In this document: positions 1 to 13,846 of the stretch, in pieces
How positions within the stretch are numbered: the stretch's first letter is position 1
How the letters are laid out: each line of letters opens with the position of its first letter
NCBI GenBank assembly: GCA_029204225.1
Contig: CM055102.1
Span: 24,145,390 to 24,209,389, forward strand
DNA: 64,000 nucleotides
Source: Diphasiastrum complanatum
Lineage: Eukaryota > Streptophyta > Lycopodiopsida > Lycopodiales > Lycopodiaceae
Reading direction: 5' to 3'
Made by a program: the position numbers and the translations under genes
Notes under the pieces: model-generated
Seen by the model: only the letters and a program-made list of their open reading frames with translations
Told to the model about the DNA's origin: nothing
The model's database searches: none

Positions 1-25
1 AGAGATTCTTCCTGATAACTCTCTT

Positions 26-802
26 CTACCTCACCTTCACTCTCTTTAGTAAGATTAGCTTGCTTGAAGAACTTTTTTTTTTGAAACAATTAGAAGCAAA
101 ATGCTCCTTCTTACCACAAAAAAAAACACTTCTTGTTGGATTTGCAACTTGTTGATGATTGTGAGTAATCCTCATCACTCTCCTCCTTGGATTTGTCCTT
201 CGTGAAATGTTGATGTGGCTCTTTGCCCCTTCCTGTTGGCTTGTCCTTTGACGAGAATGCTTTCTCCTCTTCACCATCCTTCAAAGAAAGTTGATTGATC
301 CACACTCCTTGGAAATGAGAACTCTTTGTAGTGCCTCCAAGCTTGGAAGCTCCTCCTTGATTCCATAAGATTGCACAATATTGTCAAATTCATCTCTCAA
401 TCCATTAAGGATCACTTGCTCTCTATAAAGATCTCTCATTCTCAACACATAATTTGAGGCACTCTCATCACTCTGAGTGAGCAACCTAGAGGTATTCTTG
501 GCCCCATAAATGGATTTTAGTGTGTCCCAAGCCTCCTTGGATGAGGTACATGAGCGAATCTCTCTCAACACCCCATTTGATACATTCGTCTTCATTATAT
601 GTAGGGCCATCCTTGGGGATTCTTGTACTTTTGGACCTCTTGGAGCACTTGTGGCTTCTATTGAGAAATTGAGTGTTGTCTTGATCAAATCTAATAATTT
701 CATGTGTAGAAAGTGGATCTTTGTGATCATTAACATGTTTTTGATCAAATTGGTAAAAAATAGACTATTTTCAATTCTTGTGGTTGGATCATTGATACAC
801 AA
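26..802 (-). pseudogene. Ty1-copia gag fragment
   Basis: Minus-strand gag remnant of a Ty1-copia retrotransposon. The upper part (about 802-281) reads as the UBN2-type gag domain, with the typical CTSSKEAWDTLKSIYG stretch and a following region on repeated RNA-binding helices. After a break, the lower part (277-26) gives a CCHC-like zinc knuckle (CGKKEHFASNC), whose first cysteine sits in another frame (about 111-305). At least one frameshift and several missing segments make it non-functional. It continues beyond the window start, so pol may lie to the left. Gag would form the virus-like particle in the cytoplasm. Family assignment is firm; lineage is not determined. Confidence 0.8.
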
Positions 803-1179
803 GTTCCATTTGTTTGTGAATAGATCATTCTTCTAGAATCTAGATCAAGAAGTCTAGTTTTGCATGTAGATTTTGATTCTTATCAATAGTATAGTAGTAT
901 GAATGTGTATGAATTCTCGAAGTTTGAATAGGATCTTTTGTGAAAAAGGTTTTTAACATTTTCAAGAGTGTTTCAAAATCTTTTAGGTTCATGATTCATT
1001 CTAGTGGTGTGATCATTTGTTGATCAAGATTTATCGATTCTATGTGTTGTTGACTAGTTGTGAGATTAAGAGAGACATTTGTGTAGTTCCAAATCTTTGT
1101 GATTTCATTTCTTGAAAATTCATATGAGTGCTAAGTGCATTGGAACATGTTGAAGAAGTTTGACCATCATGGCAAACTA

Positions 1180-1400
1180 AGGAGCGTTCTTGTTGGAGAG
1201 CAATGATAGTATTACCCCAAGCAACTACTCGATATGGAAGGTAAGGATGGAATGATATGATGGATATTGTGTTAGGTAATGAAGAAGAACCTTATATTAT
1301 CCAAGATCAAATCATTTATTGAAAGAAGGCCAAGAGGTCTTTACACATCATCAAGATGAATATCTCAAAGCCCACATCTAGGGTGCTCACTCTAACGAGG
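1180..1400 (+). pseudogene. Ty1-copia gag N-terminal scrap
   Basis: A short plus-strand remnant. The sequence after 1,190 reads as SNYSIWKVRME-like, the usual start of copia gag (a tryptophan-bearing 'NY..W' motif), followed by degenerate codons with stops. It lies head-to-head with the gag fragment at 26-802, so at least two insertions are mixed here. No pol follows; similarity is lost by about 1,400. Confidence 0.45.
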
Positions 1401-2724
1401 CAAATTTTTCAAAGCTATCAAAAGTGTACGTTTCACACGTGTGAAGACAGCCAAAAGTGTGTGATTGATTTTCTAAGGAATGTGTGATTGCACATGAAAC
1501 TATCTCTTGATTGTAGCTACCAATCGATCTTGACAATCTTCAAGTGCAAAACCACACAAGCATGCATCTACCCACTAAAGAGCTATCAAAAGCTATCATT
1601 CACATAATGAGAAGTTACTTGATGAAAAACTAAGTCCCAAAACAGATTGCTCTCAAGTAAATAGAGCACATACACTCGGGTAGAGAGAGAACATAGAAAA
1701 AAACAGTGTTGAAATAAAAAATACTCACCAAAACTTGATTATCATCATTCCAATATTATGTACAAACTAGAGCACTTCTCAAATAGTGCTACCTCGTGTT
1801 CTTGGTCAATGGCAACAAATGCACAAAACAACCAAGAGAGGAGCACAAAAGCACCTCTCTATATTACATCCCAATCTCCACATCCTCAATCTCTTCACTA
1901 ACAGTTGCTCCATACCAAGAAGCATAAACAGTTGATACATTTGGTGCCCAACTGCAAAGCCAATCTACGTGATATCATGAACTAGTCGTTCAAGATATTC
2001 TAGTACTGATTAAGAATAATAAGCAAATGAGAAGGTGATGCTTTTAATCACAGAATACTTTCTTTCTGATAAAATGACTCAAGAGCTGGCAATGAATTAC
2101 CTATTTATCAATAGACCACAATCAAGAATAAACACTCATTAATAAAGCAGACCATAGTCCACATATCATAAAAATAAGTTTCCACCTATTTTTACCCAAA
2201 GTCACCTGCTGGAATTGTTGAAAGCAACTTAACTGCTTCTAAAATTACTAGACTGATGAGTTGATACTATCTTACCTTTGAGAAAAACATTTTCTCTTGT
2301 GACTAGGGTGGGGTTTGCGACTCGTTAGTTTCAAGAAAGTTGCAATGCAACCACAGAACAGTGTACCATGGCATCATGACTTGTGATTTGCAAAAGTAAA
2401 GATTCTTGTATGAATTACATGGAGGCCAATGATTTAGCAAGTCTAAGAATTCTCCAACCGAATACAAGCTTTCAATCCCTTACAAACAATACCTAGGGAT
2501 GAATTTTAACTCTCAGCAACACAGCCTCCTTATTGGCAAGTTCGTAGTATGAAAAAGAGAAATCGATCATAATATTAATGTTGCCTTCAGTTTTGCAATG
2601 CTTTTCCATTATGTGTGGTGCGCACTGTGCAGAGGTACAAGCTGTGAAATTCACTTAGTGCAGATGGAAAAACGCATCTGATTTTCCTTTCTGAACAAAG
2701 AGCACAACCACATTTTGGAAATAA
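1400..2724. other. No gene seen; 3' flank of the DA1-like gene
   Basis: AT-rich sequence without a coding pattern that I can support. The right end (about 2,550-2,724) should carry the 3' UTR of the minus-strand DA1-like gene. I could not identify a convincing AATAAA-type signal there. Confidence 0.4.
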
Positions 2725-3008
2725 TTACACAGGAAAAGATCCTGTCAATTTAATGTGGTCTAAAGTTCGCTTCAGACCAAACTGCACAACAGCTTGATGA
2801 CCAGTCCTGAATCCTTGTCCATATGCAGGAGATGAATCCATTGCTATCTGGTGAAGAAAAAATTCTCTAAGACGATCATGATTGAAGGACTTGGGTTTAC
2901 TCTTCCCAGTCGATGAACTGCTAGAACCAATCTGAGAATCCAACCACATGTGCGCTATGACTTGACATATACCCTCTTCCACTACTGGATCAAGAAGGTG
3001 AGGAAAAC
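2725..3008 (-). CDS. DA1: DA1-like exon 12 (C-terminus, stop)
   Basis: Acceptor ATGTTAG at 3,009, phase 1. Contains VEEGICQVIAHMWLDSQ, where VEEG supplies the likely third zinc ligand region, then a Ser-rich linker and SSPAYGQGFRTGHQAV ... LDHIKLTGSFPV, ending at TAA 2,727-2,725 as in other DA1 proteins. Confidence 0.95.
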
Positions 3009-6000
3009 CTAACATCAAAACCATCATTAGTTGCAAACAAAGGATGAAGTGCACTGAAGCAACAAACTCTATTATTCTTGAAGAGATGTCAAAAAGTTAA
3101 AAGAAAACTAATCGCAAAGTGAATAACAGAGATTTGCTACAAGATGCAGCAACTTCTTAATCAATTATAGCCGCTTGGCTTCTTGAGTACTCAGTTCTTA
3201 GAACTTTTCTTGTTCTTTCTGCAGCTTTAAGCAGAGTCATGAATGTACACTTTGTAAGAAGCACTATGTTGTTTAAGATTTACTATCGCTAGAGAAGCAG
3301 AAATTTGGGTCTTTACAAACACATTCTAATCTAAAGGTTCACTCTCAGACTTCATCCATTTCTTTCACAAGATATGCTAGCAGAAAAATATACTGATTGA
3401 TTGTATGGAAAGCTAGAAGTGATCGCAGTTTATAAAAAGACCAAGAAACCAGTTACAAGTGTCAATGAGGAACGTATAACAGTAATTCATGTGAAAACCT
3501 CAATATTGGAACAGAATCTGGAAGATATGATATCAGAAGATTATTATTAAAAAAAGTCGTTAGTTTTTAGTTCCATTTGTTCAGTCATGACTCTCACACC
3601 CATTTGTTGGTGATCAGACATCTTGACAGCTTCAAAAAATGTAGATATAAAGAGCAACAATATTCTTGTGGGAATCATGAATTTACAAAGAGAAATTGAG
3701 CAATCAAGCTGCAGTTGATTTTCTAGCAATAACTATCATGTTCAATAGAGCCCACAACAAAAAAAATAAAAAACCTGGTTAGAGCTTATTACCATTCAAG
3801 CGAAGCCATGCATGCATCAATTCATGGGCTAATATTGAACCACTCAGCAACCTGGAAATGACAACAAGGTATGAAAACGACATGATGGCAAGAGGAAATC
3901 TATACCCTGAAAGTAATAATAGACTGCAACATGATGATCGAAACTCCTTACAGTAACCTTTATAAAGGATAATCCTTCAATTCACCATATGCCCTATTAC
4001 AGGACACAGTTTTGCCAAAAGCAGCAGAAAGCCTACTTGGCAAGACAACTGACACAATCTTATAAGCAGTTTACCTGGGAAGACCAAACAAAACAAGGAT
4101 GGCAGTAACTTCACAATGTCGGGTTAGTTTCATAGATTCAGTTCTCATCTCCCCAAAAGGAATATGACGAGAGGGCCGTGGCCTTCTGTATACCTGCAGT
4201 AGAGAATCCAAAATGTTTACAGAATAAAAAAACAACACGTTGTACTGAAACTACAAAGATTTGACTCAAGAATCCAAGCCAGCTCTGGTAGCACAAGTCA
4301 TTCAGTTCGAAAACCCCATGGAAGTTGCAATTCAGATTGTGTTTGGAGCTATCCTTCACTAACCAGATCAAAAGCAGCACTCAATAAACTCTCAACTATC
4401 CTAGCCTTAGAACTTGACGCTAAGCTCCCAACCACAGGCTGTATAATGGCAAAATAGAAGGTCCCCAAAGACCATTTTCTAATCCGCACATTATGCCAAT
4501 TCATATTATGAAATTCGAGTAGTATAAAAATAAATATACATGTAAGCAGTCATGACCTGTATGTAGACAACAGACAACAAATACCAGCAAAGAATAGTGC
4601 CCTATGTCTTAGTATTTATGAATCCCTGCTTCCTAGCACTTCAATTTTATTCTTTGTAAATATAAGTCAAATGTTCTTGAGGTAACAAAAATTCCGTGAC
4701 AAATGTTTATCTACAAAATGTTAGCTATTTCACAGAATTTACCTACATCTACGTTTATTCCTAAAGCGTAGATGAGGCTGGTTCTTACCGTGCTAATAGT
4801 CTGCTCCTCAGACAGGCAAAGCCCTCTAGTCTCAGGTAGATGATGAGAGCCCTGCAAGAGTACCAGTGATAATATGCACTTCATATACAGCCTAAGCAGA
4901 AAAACAACTGAAAAGCTGCGAGTCACTAGTCAACCAAAAGTATAACACACAAATCAACAAAAGTTCTGATCTGTCCACAAGTAGCTGGCCATCAAGCCGC
5001 TAATAATCACAACAAAAATGTTAAGAGAACATTTCACTCGTTTTAATAAATGGTTCATACGCTAAGTCTTACATCTTTCTCATTTTGGCGAGCTTCGTTC
5101 AAAGCTTGTCTCTCCACTAAAAGCATTGGTATTGGTTGTGGCATTTTCATATTCATGCCTTCATAGAAGTCTTGAATCTCGTGGTAAAGAGGTTGGCATT
5201 CATGTGTGTCCATAACTGCTGTATCCAGGCACTCCAAACAGAGCTTCCGACCATCATCTAAGCCTATGTAACGTGCATCTCTTGGCTATCCACAGCAGCA
5301 AATAACAGAAAATCATTTACAACAAAAGATAAGTTGCTGCTTTTATTTTGATATGCAGCTCAATAACACAGTTCAGGTTAGAATAAAAGCAATTCCTCTT
5401 TCGAAAATATAAGTTCAAATGTTACAAACACAGGTTTAAAAGGTCTTTTACAGCAAAGCAGGCTTCCCTGCCACTGCAATAAGTTCTGCAAGGCTCTATT
5501 TTCAAGCTCTCAAAAATATTACTTATTAGGTGGGCCTCAAGAAAAAAGCACGAAGCTTCTAAGCACAAATGAAGGCAATTCACCTCCTCAGCTTTACTGA
5601 ATGGCATAAAGCTCCTAAAGAACCCACCTCCATACGTTCACAGCTGCAACATCGTGGAGTACCATCCTCTTCATGAGCAGGACAGTACTTTTGACCCCAA
5701 AATGGATGTGCGCGATACTCAATTAGACGAGCAGAATTTGGTGGAATCTGCAATACAATAAGTACACAGATTCTCGTATTAACAAAATACAATGGATTGT
5801 TATGTTGCTTAAGAGTAAGTACAGCTGACCTCCAGGCAATCCAGAAATGCTAAAGTGCAATTAAAATGATAGGTGATACAATGTCAAAAAGAACCATCTT
5901 ATGAGTAGGTTTGGATTCAGAAATCTAAGCAATTACCACCATAATACCTTAACTTGGAAGTGCAGAGAACTTTGAACTGGTCCACATGTTTAGCCTCCAT

Positions 6001-9000
6001 TCAGATAGAATTCACACTTGAATTGTGCATATCATTTGGATGAAAACTTAACATTTGGAAGCCATAAAAAGTCAAGGCCAAACTGTGATGTGAGTCTTTC
6101 TCACTACCATACCATTAACAAGAAACATTTCACAAAAGCCTTATTCAAAGCTTTTTCTCAAAAGTACGAACTCGTGATTGCAAGATTTAAGTCTTAAATA
6201 CAATTAAGAATTCCAAGTCAAGAGGCAGTGGAAATAGTAATTAGTTGAATTTTTTGAGCATAGGAATATATCATCAGACATTGTATTTGATAGTTTCCAA
6301 AAACGTACTAGAAGTAACTTGCACGTGCTCAATAAGTGTAAATGATTGTTTTGGAATGCCTATATTTTATCCAAAAAAATTGTAAAAAGCAAATGTATGC
6401 ATATCTGAAACAGACATGAGGGTCCAGGCCGGAATGCCCGCGTCCGGCGTCCGGACCCGGACGCGTCCAATTTTTTTTTTTTTTGAAGTCTTAAATTTTT
6501 TTTTAAAAATTAAAAAAAAAAAAACGGACGCGTCCGGACGCGGACGCACCCCTGACGCGTCCGCGTCCGGACGCGAACACGCGTCCTGACGCGCGTTCAC
6601 ATCCGGGTCCCGCTTCCTTAGATCTGAAATTCTGAATCATAAAATGATTACAGTCGAGACATTCACAATCTCACAAGAATTTTCAAAAAAGTACCCTATT
6701 GAAAAAATAACATTCCATAAATGCTTCTTGGTATTATCAACCCCTGGGATCACAGAGAATCAAACCTCAATGGGCAAGCCATACTCAAGCACAATACACC
6801 AACTCAACATGTGTGGAAAAATTAACATCGCATAAATGAATCATGGATGCAGCGGAATGCATTCCACTGCATCTACATTCCGGAACACAATCTGGAAAAA
6901 CTTTTTTTTTCCAACTAAATTTTTTTTTTATCACAACAGGTTTTTGACACTCAAAATCGGATTTTTTTCAAACCTCAAAACTTTACTAACACCAGGAACC
7001 AATTTGAACCTCAAAAAACAACAAAAAAAAAACAAAAATTAAAAAATAGCAGCATTCCGGGAAACCCTAATAGAAATTCCCAAACGCGCTCTAGAATTCT
7101 TAGCGCAGGCATGAGATGATTGGTGTTCCAAGGTATTATCTATGCTTAAGCTGCAAAGACTTGATCCTCTGAATGAAGACTCGGTGACATGACCTTAATT
7201 TTTTCGTTTTTCAATATAATTGATCAATTACTATTCCTTCATAGAAAAATATAATTTGTACCTTAGAAGCCCGTTCTGACCAAAATGGGTCAAAACGTTC
7301 CGTTCCATACATTCTGGAACGTTCCTGGTCGGAATGAAGTTTTTTAAGTTATAAAAAAAAATGCATTTTATATGATTAAATCCTTTGTTAAAAAAACGTA
7401 TTTTTTTATTTTTTTTTGAGGGCATCGTTCCGGAACAGGCAACTAAGATTTGTACACATCAAAAGAAAGGGTAATGGCAAATACATTTCGTGGAGGCCAT
7501 CCCCAATTCAAGCAAGTCAAGTGATTGTGGCATTCTCTCTCCTTGGTCCATGAGTATGAAACAAGTGAGTCCCTAGTCTGTAAAGAGGAGAGGCACACTA
7601 CATGGAGAGACCTTTCGCTATCAAGCAAGTCACTAAGATAGAAAACTTTAACATTGCACGTTTGATACTGCCTATAGCTGAGACAATAGGGGCATCAACA
7701 GAGAAGATAATGTGATTTTGGGCATTCCAAATATCCCACCACACATATCTACACGACAACCAAGTCACTACCAATTGCAGGGGCATTGTCTCATAGCAAC
7801 ATGTTGTCCATAAAAAGAGCAGCTTGAACTTGGTAAATCTCCGAAGCAAATCCAGAGGACCACAAAAGAGTTAAAAAAAGGCATAAATTGGTATGCTATG
7901 TGATTGTTAAGACTCGCTCAGAAGCCCGTTCTGACCATTTTGGGTCGGAACGTTCCGTTGCGGAACGTTCCGTTCCGAACGTTCCTGGAGCTCCGGAACG
8001 TTCCTGGTCGGAACGAGTTTTTTTTTAATTAAAAAGAAAAGGGTAAAAACCCTGCTGGCCCGCGCATAAGCCATTTCAGAAGTTTGCGAGCAGGGAAAGT
8101 GCGCCTACAGTCCTTTTCGGGATGAGCTGAGTGGTGAATGTTCTGTGCTTTTTTTGTCATCCTTGTTTGGGTATGTCAATGTGATCTTTCAACATCTTTT
8201 TTTCTTAAGTTTTCTAATTTGATGGGCATAGAATGGGTTGTAGGCATCAGATTAGGATACTTGTTTGTGCGTTTAGTTTCTTTTAGTATGTATACAAGTG
8301 TTTGAACCCGTTCGTTGTTTCTTTTCTCAAGTTCTTGTAGTTTTTTGGGAATCCCACTACGTAGGCTACAGTTAGGGTTTTTTTTGTGTATTTTTTTAGG
8401 ATTTCAAAAAATCTGCAGGGTTCAGTGTTTGTTGTTTGGTGTTTGGTGTTTGTTGTTTTGTGTTTTGTTTTTCGAGTTTAGTGGTCAAGTTGCTTGTGGT
8501 CGTCGAGATTTAGAGTTTGCGGTTTTTTTTTTTGGGATTTTTTTAGTTTTTGGTTTAGGGTTCATCATGCATAGGCCGTCATATTGGGATGAGGTGCAGA
8601 TTTTACAGGATGAGGATGGTAGGTATGGGGGGGACTGGTGCTAAGTGCTGGAAATGTCCGTTCTGCCAGTCTGATTACTCCAACACGCTCACCAGAGTTA
8701 GGGCTCACCTTGTCGGTTCATCAGAGGGGGCCATAGTTGGCATACGAGGTTGCCCCATGGTTCCAGAGGCGGAGCAGCATCGTATAATTGAGACTTACTC
8801 ACGGTCAGGCACTACAATTCCTATAGCTCCCACACCTGCTGTTGCACCAGTTGTTAGTCGGGGCCCCTCCTCTATCTAGCCATGAGCCACCAGTCGCTCC
8901 CACGAGCATTCTTGAGAGGATGAGGCAGGCAGGTGTTGCTGCATTTGCTTCCACTAGCCGACCATCCACATCTCGACACCTCCTATCACATCCACCACAC

Positions 9001-10963
9001 CTCCCACCACATCGGGGCATCATGAGAGACCTTCCACTTCTGCTACACCTAACAGAACTTTTATATCTGCTGCAGCTGACATGCCTAGCACATCAGGGTC
9101 ACCTCCAGCCGTGCCCTCATCTACTGGTAGTGTCCCACTTTCTTCAGACGCTGAGCCTATTGCCGATGACCGAGCACCACCCCGGGCACCTCGACCACCT
9201 TGAGGCAGATCCACCTCACGCTCCACCCTACCTCAGAGCACCATTTGTCAGTCCTTTCGACGGGGCAATTATGAGGTAGCTGAGAGGGCATTGGCAGACA
9301 TGTTCTATGGCCTGAACCTACCATTTGCTATAGCGGATACCCACCTATTCAGAGATGTTGTTGCTGCTGTAGCTGCATGCACCCCTGCCTTTAGGCCCCC
9401 GACCATTGAGGCCCTTCGCACCACACACCTTAGGGCAGCATACGACCGCGTTGATACACAATTGCAGCAGCTTAGGTCAAGCTGGGAGGTTTTTGGTTGC
9501 TCTATCACGGCAGATGGATGGACTAACATGCGGAGTAGGTCAGTCGCAAACATCTTGATTTCCAGTTGCATGGGCACCATGTTCTGGAAGGCAGTTGACT
9601 CCTCTCGTGGGGGTGCCATCCAGGACGCTCGCTACATATTTGAGCAGATTGATGGAGCCATACAACATGTTGGCCCCGCTCATGTGGTGCAGGTTGTCAC
9701 AGACAATGCATCCAACTGCTTTGAGATGGAGAAGATTTTGACAGCTACTTACCCCCACATTGTCTGGATGCCTTGTGCAGCCCACTCCATTGACTTGATG
9801 TTCAAGGAGATTTCACATCTAGATTGGGTCACTGCTATCACATCTAGAGCCATGATTGTTGTGAACTTTGTCAGATGGAAGCGTCAAGCCGCCATGTTTC
9901 GCATGCACAGCAGATTGGACCTGCGGAGGCCTGCTTCCACCAGATTCAGATACCATGTATTGGTGATTGAGCGCTTGCTCAAGTGTCAAGAGCCACTAGG
10001 CAGGATGGCTACATCTATGGATTTTATTGCTTGGGACCAAAGCCAGGCACCAGATGGGGTGGCCTTCGTTGCTACAGTTTTTGCCACGGACTTCTGGCAT
10101 GATATGGAGCAGCTCGTCACTGCTTTGAGACCCATGTATGCGGTTCTTCGGCTGGTGGATCGAGAGGGCAGTACCATGGGGCTGCTATACGAGTTCATGG
10201 ACGGCATCGGCGAGGCTTTGCAGCGGCCACTTCTTCCACAGGCCAGGTATGTATGTCAATTCAATTCAACATTATATTCAGGCATTTTCAGTCCATTGTA
10301 TGACCGCATGGCTGTTGGTGATCTTTTATGGTTTATTGCTTGCACGTTTTTTGCTTGTAGGATGGCGCAGCTCAAATCCATATGGCTACGGCGATGGAAT
10401 AAGTTCCATCGACTTATTCACGCAGTGGCTCACCCATTACACCCATTGCGGCAGTCACCTAGCTAGCTGCAGGACGAGGAGCTATCAGGTAATTGGGACT
10501 CATACGTGTCGCAGGTCTAAACGGGACATAGGCAGCTATATGAGTTGGAGGTTCAGTACAGCAGGTACAAGAGCCAGTTGGGAGCGTTCTCGAGGGAGTT
10601 GGCGAAGGAGAGAGATAGCCGACTTCATGCAGTCACATGGTGGGGTATTTTTGGGGACCTCACCCCGGTTTTGATGAGGCTTGCGCTATGTGTCCTCTCA
10701 CAGGTATTTACCATACTTTTTCTCTTGGTGTTCATCGTTGTCTTCTCTTCAGCCGTAGGTGGTGTTTTCGAAAAATGTACTTACTCGCTTGTATTGTGCA
10801 TATTGTTTCTAGGATTGCTCTGCATAGGCATGTGAGAGAAACTGGAGCACCTGGGCCCTTGTTCACACGAAAAAGCGCAACACGCTATCAGTTGAGCAGT
10901 GCGAGAGGTTGGTGTTTTGCAACACCAACGGCAGGTTACTTCGTCACATCGGGGGGGGGGGGG

Positions 10964-11002
<39 letters not shown>

Positions 11003-13754
11003 TCTCTTTCCATCTTGGAGGTGAACCCAGATCATTGTATCATGTTTCCTGAGGATGGGACCGAGCCAGCTGCACCGCAAGAGGATATCATGGCCCATAT
11101 TTACGAGGATATCCAGGGCGAGGCATTCCGGCACAAACGAGTTACTAGACAGGCCCCTAGGGCCCCTGGCAGCACAGTTGCAGCTGACCATGATGCTCTC
11201 GACGACACACCCTTGACAGAGTCTACTATGCCTACTCAGGTAATGATAATCTTTGGTTCAAGTTGTAATTACAAATCAAGTTCTTCTTTTGCTTATGTGT
11301 TCTCTGAATGTGTTGGCTTTGTGGATGTACTGACATTGAGTCCTCGATGTGTAGGATCAGCATGCGCACACATCGGAGGATGTACACCATGGGCAGGAGG
11401 AGGCAGCAGCGGGTTTTGACTTCACACACATTTCCCCTACCCCTCCTAGGCCCCGGTATGTCGATCCAGATGCAGAGACCCAGGCAAAGCCAGATGACGA
11501 GACATTGGACTGCCTACTGGAGACCATGTTGAGCACGGCGGGATTTTTTGATGGCAGTCCACTCGCAGTGTACGAGCCAGGGGTACTGGCAAATCTAGCA
11601 GTAGGCCCAACCTAGCCGATCTGTATGTGCGGTTTGATCAGGAGCTAGGAGCATGTGCCCCCAGTACCTCTACCACCCCACCGATACCTAGGGTTAGGGG
11701 TAGGGGCAGACCTCGAGGGTTAGGCGTTGGATCTAGCCAGGGCATGAGCCAGTCTGCTAGAGCTAGAGGCAGAGGCAGAGGCAGAGGCAGATCTGTGCAG
11801 CTCGTGGCCCCCTCACCAGAAATTATAGAGAGTCTCGTCTTAGCTTCAGATGACGTCTCACCATAGTATTTATTTTCATAGAACTATGTTATCAGACATG
11901 ACGTGTTTCTTTTTGTATCGGATGTACGGCGAACGCATAACTATTTTATGGATGTTTTTTGCTTACATTTATGGCTCTTCCCTAAACCCTGCTCGAATTA
12001 TATGACGGTTATTCTCCTGCAGTTCCGTTACGTTTCATCAAGAATGTTTCTTGGTTTCAAAATAATTTCATGGTTTTGTTGATAAATGTATGGTAGTGGG
12101 TCAGATCATATTCTGAATGCAAAATTTAGCCGAGCACCGTAGGTTGTTCCTATTGACATGAATTCTCAGGTTATTTTTACTCCATTCAACACTAGTTAAT
12201 AGTCTGATTATTGTAATTAATTGTCTGTTCATTAGTAAATCTGTTTAATGTAGTCAATTTTCTGTTTTTAAGTTAATTGGCTGATTTTTTACATAAATTA
12301 ATTCCTTTGTAAAAAAACGTATTTTTTTTTTGGGGGCATCGTTCCAAAACGGAACGCGTTCCAGAACGCGTTCCGTTCCGGAACAGGCAACTAAGGTTAA
12401 GAGGTTTCTAGCATTCATGCATCTATGGTGGGGCGGTTCATATGATTTACATCATGCTTATGTTGATTTCTCCAACAAAAAAGTGTGGTATTTTGAAATA
12501 ATCTATGTTGGATTGTTACAATGGAGGATGTTAAGATAGTGGCAGCAAGACTTTTTTTGAGTAGCTTTCATATAGGTCACATTGTTTAGACTATTGAGAA
12601 CATTATATTGGAACTGTCGGTTTTTGATGGGGGAATGATCGTTAGATCGATAACCATCAAGAATTATTTTGTAAGATTTTGTTGATCTTGTAAATGAACC
12701 ATTCGTCAAAAGGAGCTCAACTTAAATCCAGAGGCCTAGTGGAACAACATGAATCAACTATGAATGGAATCTAAAAGAACTTACAAAATTGTGGCACACT
12801 TCACATCGTGGATGATAAAGTTCCCTGTAGCAATCTTTGTGATAAGGCTCGTTTCCTGACACAGCAAACTGCAAAAAGGAGCTTCAGCTGAAATTGGCCA
12901 GATTACCACACAAATCTGTAACAGTCAAGAGTTGGAGAAAGCTCTATGCTTCCTCAAAGATGAAACATTTCCAAGGGTATATGCACGTGTAGGCACTAGC
13001 AATGTGTTTGAATATTAGTAACTGTTGTATATGGTCATTAACAGACAATGAACTACAGTAATAACACAACAAGGTAGAATGCACACCACAATTTGCTCAC
13101 TTACAGAAGATTTTCCACATGAACTTGTTTGGGTTTTCCTTAAGGTAAAGTTTCACCCATTCTTGTCATCTCACAGATCCATCACAAAAAAAACTCCAAG
13201 TAGTAACCTTGTGAATCAGAGCACTTTCAATACAAAGGGAATGAGGATATTTATACCTCTGTACCAGAAATAGGCTGCTTGCAAGCATGGCAGCAAAAAC
13301 ATTGTGGATGCCACATCGCACCCATGCAACTCAAAAATCTGCCAGGACCTATCTCTTTGTTGCACCCAGCACATCTATGTAGACCAAGTGAGCTGCCCAT
13401 CAAACAAAAAAACTGAAAACATGAACTTCTATAGAACTTATCTATGTGTACATTCCAGAACGCATTCCGTTTTGGAACGTGGGCAAATAAAGTAAAAATA
13501 AAACGTAAAAATTTAACCCGGGGCCTGTTCCGACCCAGTTTCAGCAGATTACAGGCAAAGAATTTGGTCCTTCTTATCAAATTTTCCTCAATGTATTATC
13601 AAAAAGATGCAATGTTTCACGAATCGCTGATGCAAACAGCGAACCGCAACGAATCGGGAAGCTGTTCGAATTAGCCACCTGGTAAAATGTCTAAAACAGC
13701 CCTGGGGCCCCCTTCTTCGCGTCTCTGGTATGTTCTCCGGCATTTGTGGGCGCG

Positions 13755-13846
<92 letters not shown>

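Larger units (their letters stand above)
7914..12395 (+). mobile_element. Full-length hAT DNA transposon (DUF659 type)
   Basis: The left end is CTCAGAAGCCCGTTCTGACC (7,917) and the right end is TTCCGGAACAGGCAACTAAG (to 12,395). GTTAAGAC (7,906-7,913) and GTTAAGAG (12,396-12,403) are a 7/8-match target duplication; three odd bases precede the left repeat. Subterminal regions are dense in GGAACGTTCC-like palindromes, the usual transposase binding landscape. It inserted in intron 6 of the DA1-like gene, on the opposite strand, and carries a spliced transposase gene. Confidence 0.88.

Noticed and set aside
2725-3054. Separate small gene at the DA1 3' end
   Set aside because: The frame is the last exon of the DA1-like gene: phase and splice acceptor at 3,009 fit exon 11, and the upstream part of the frame is intron.
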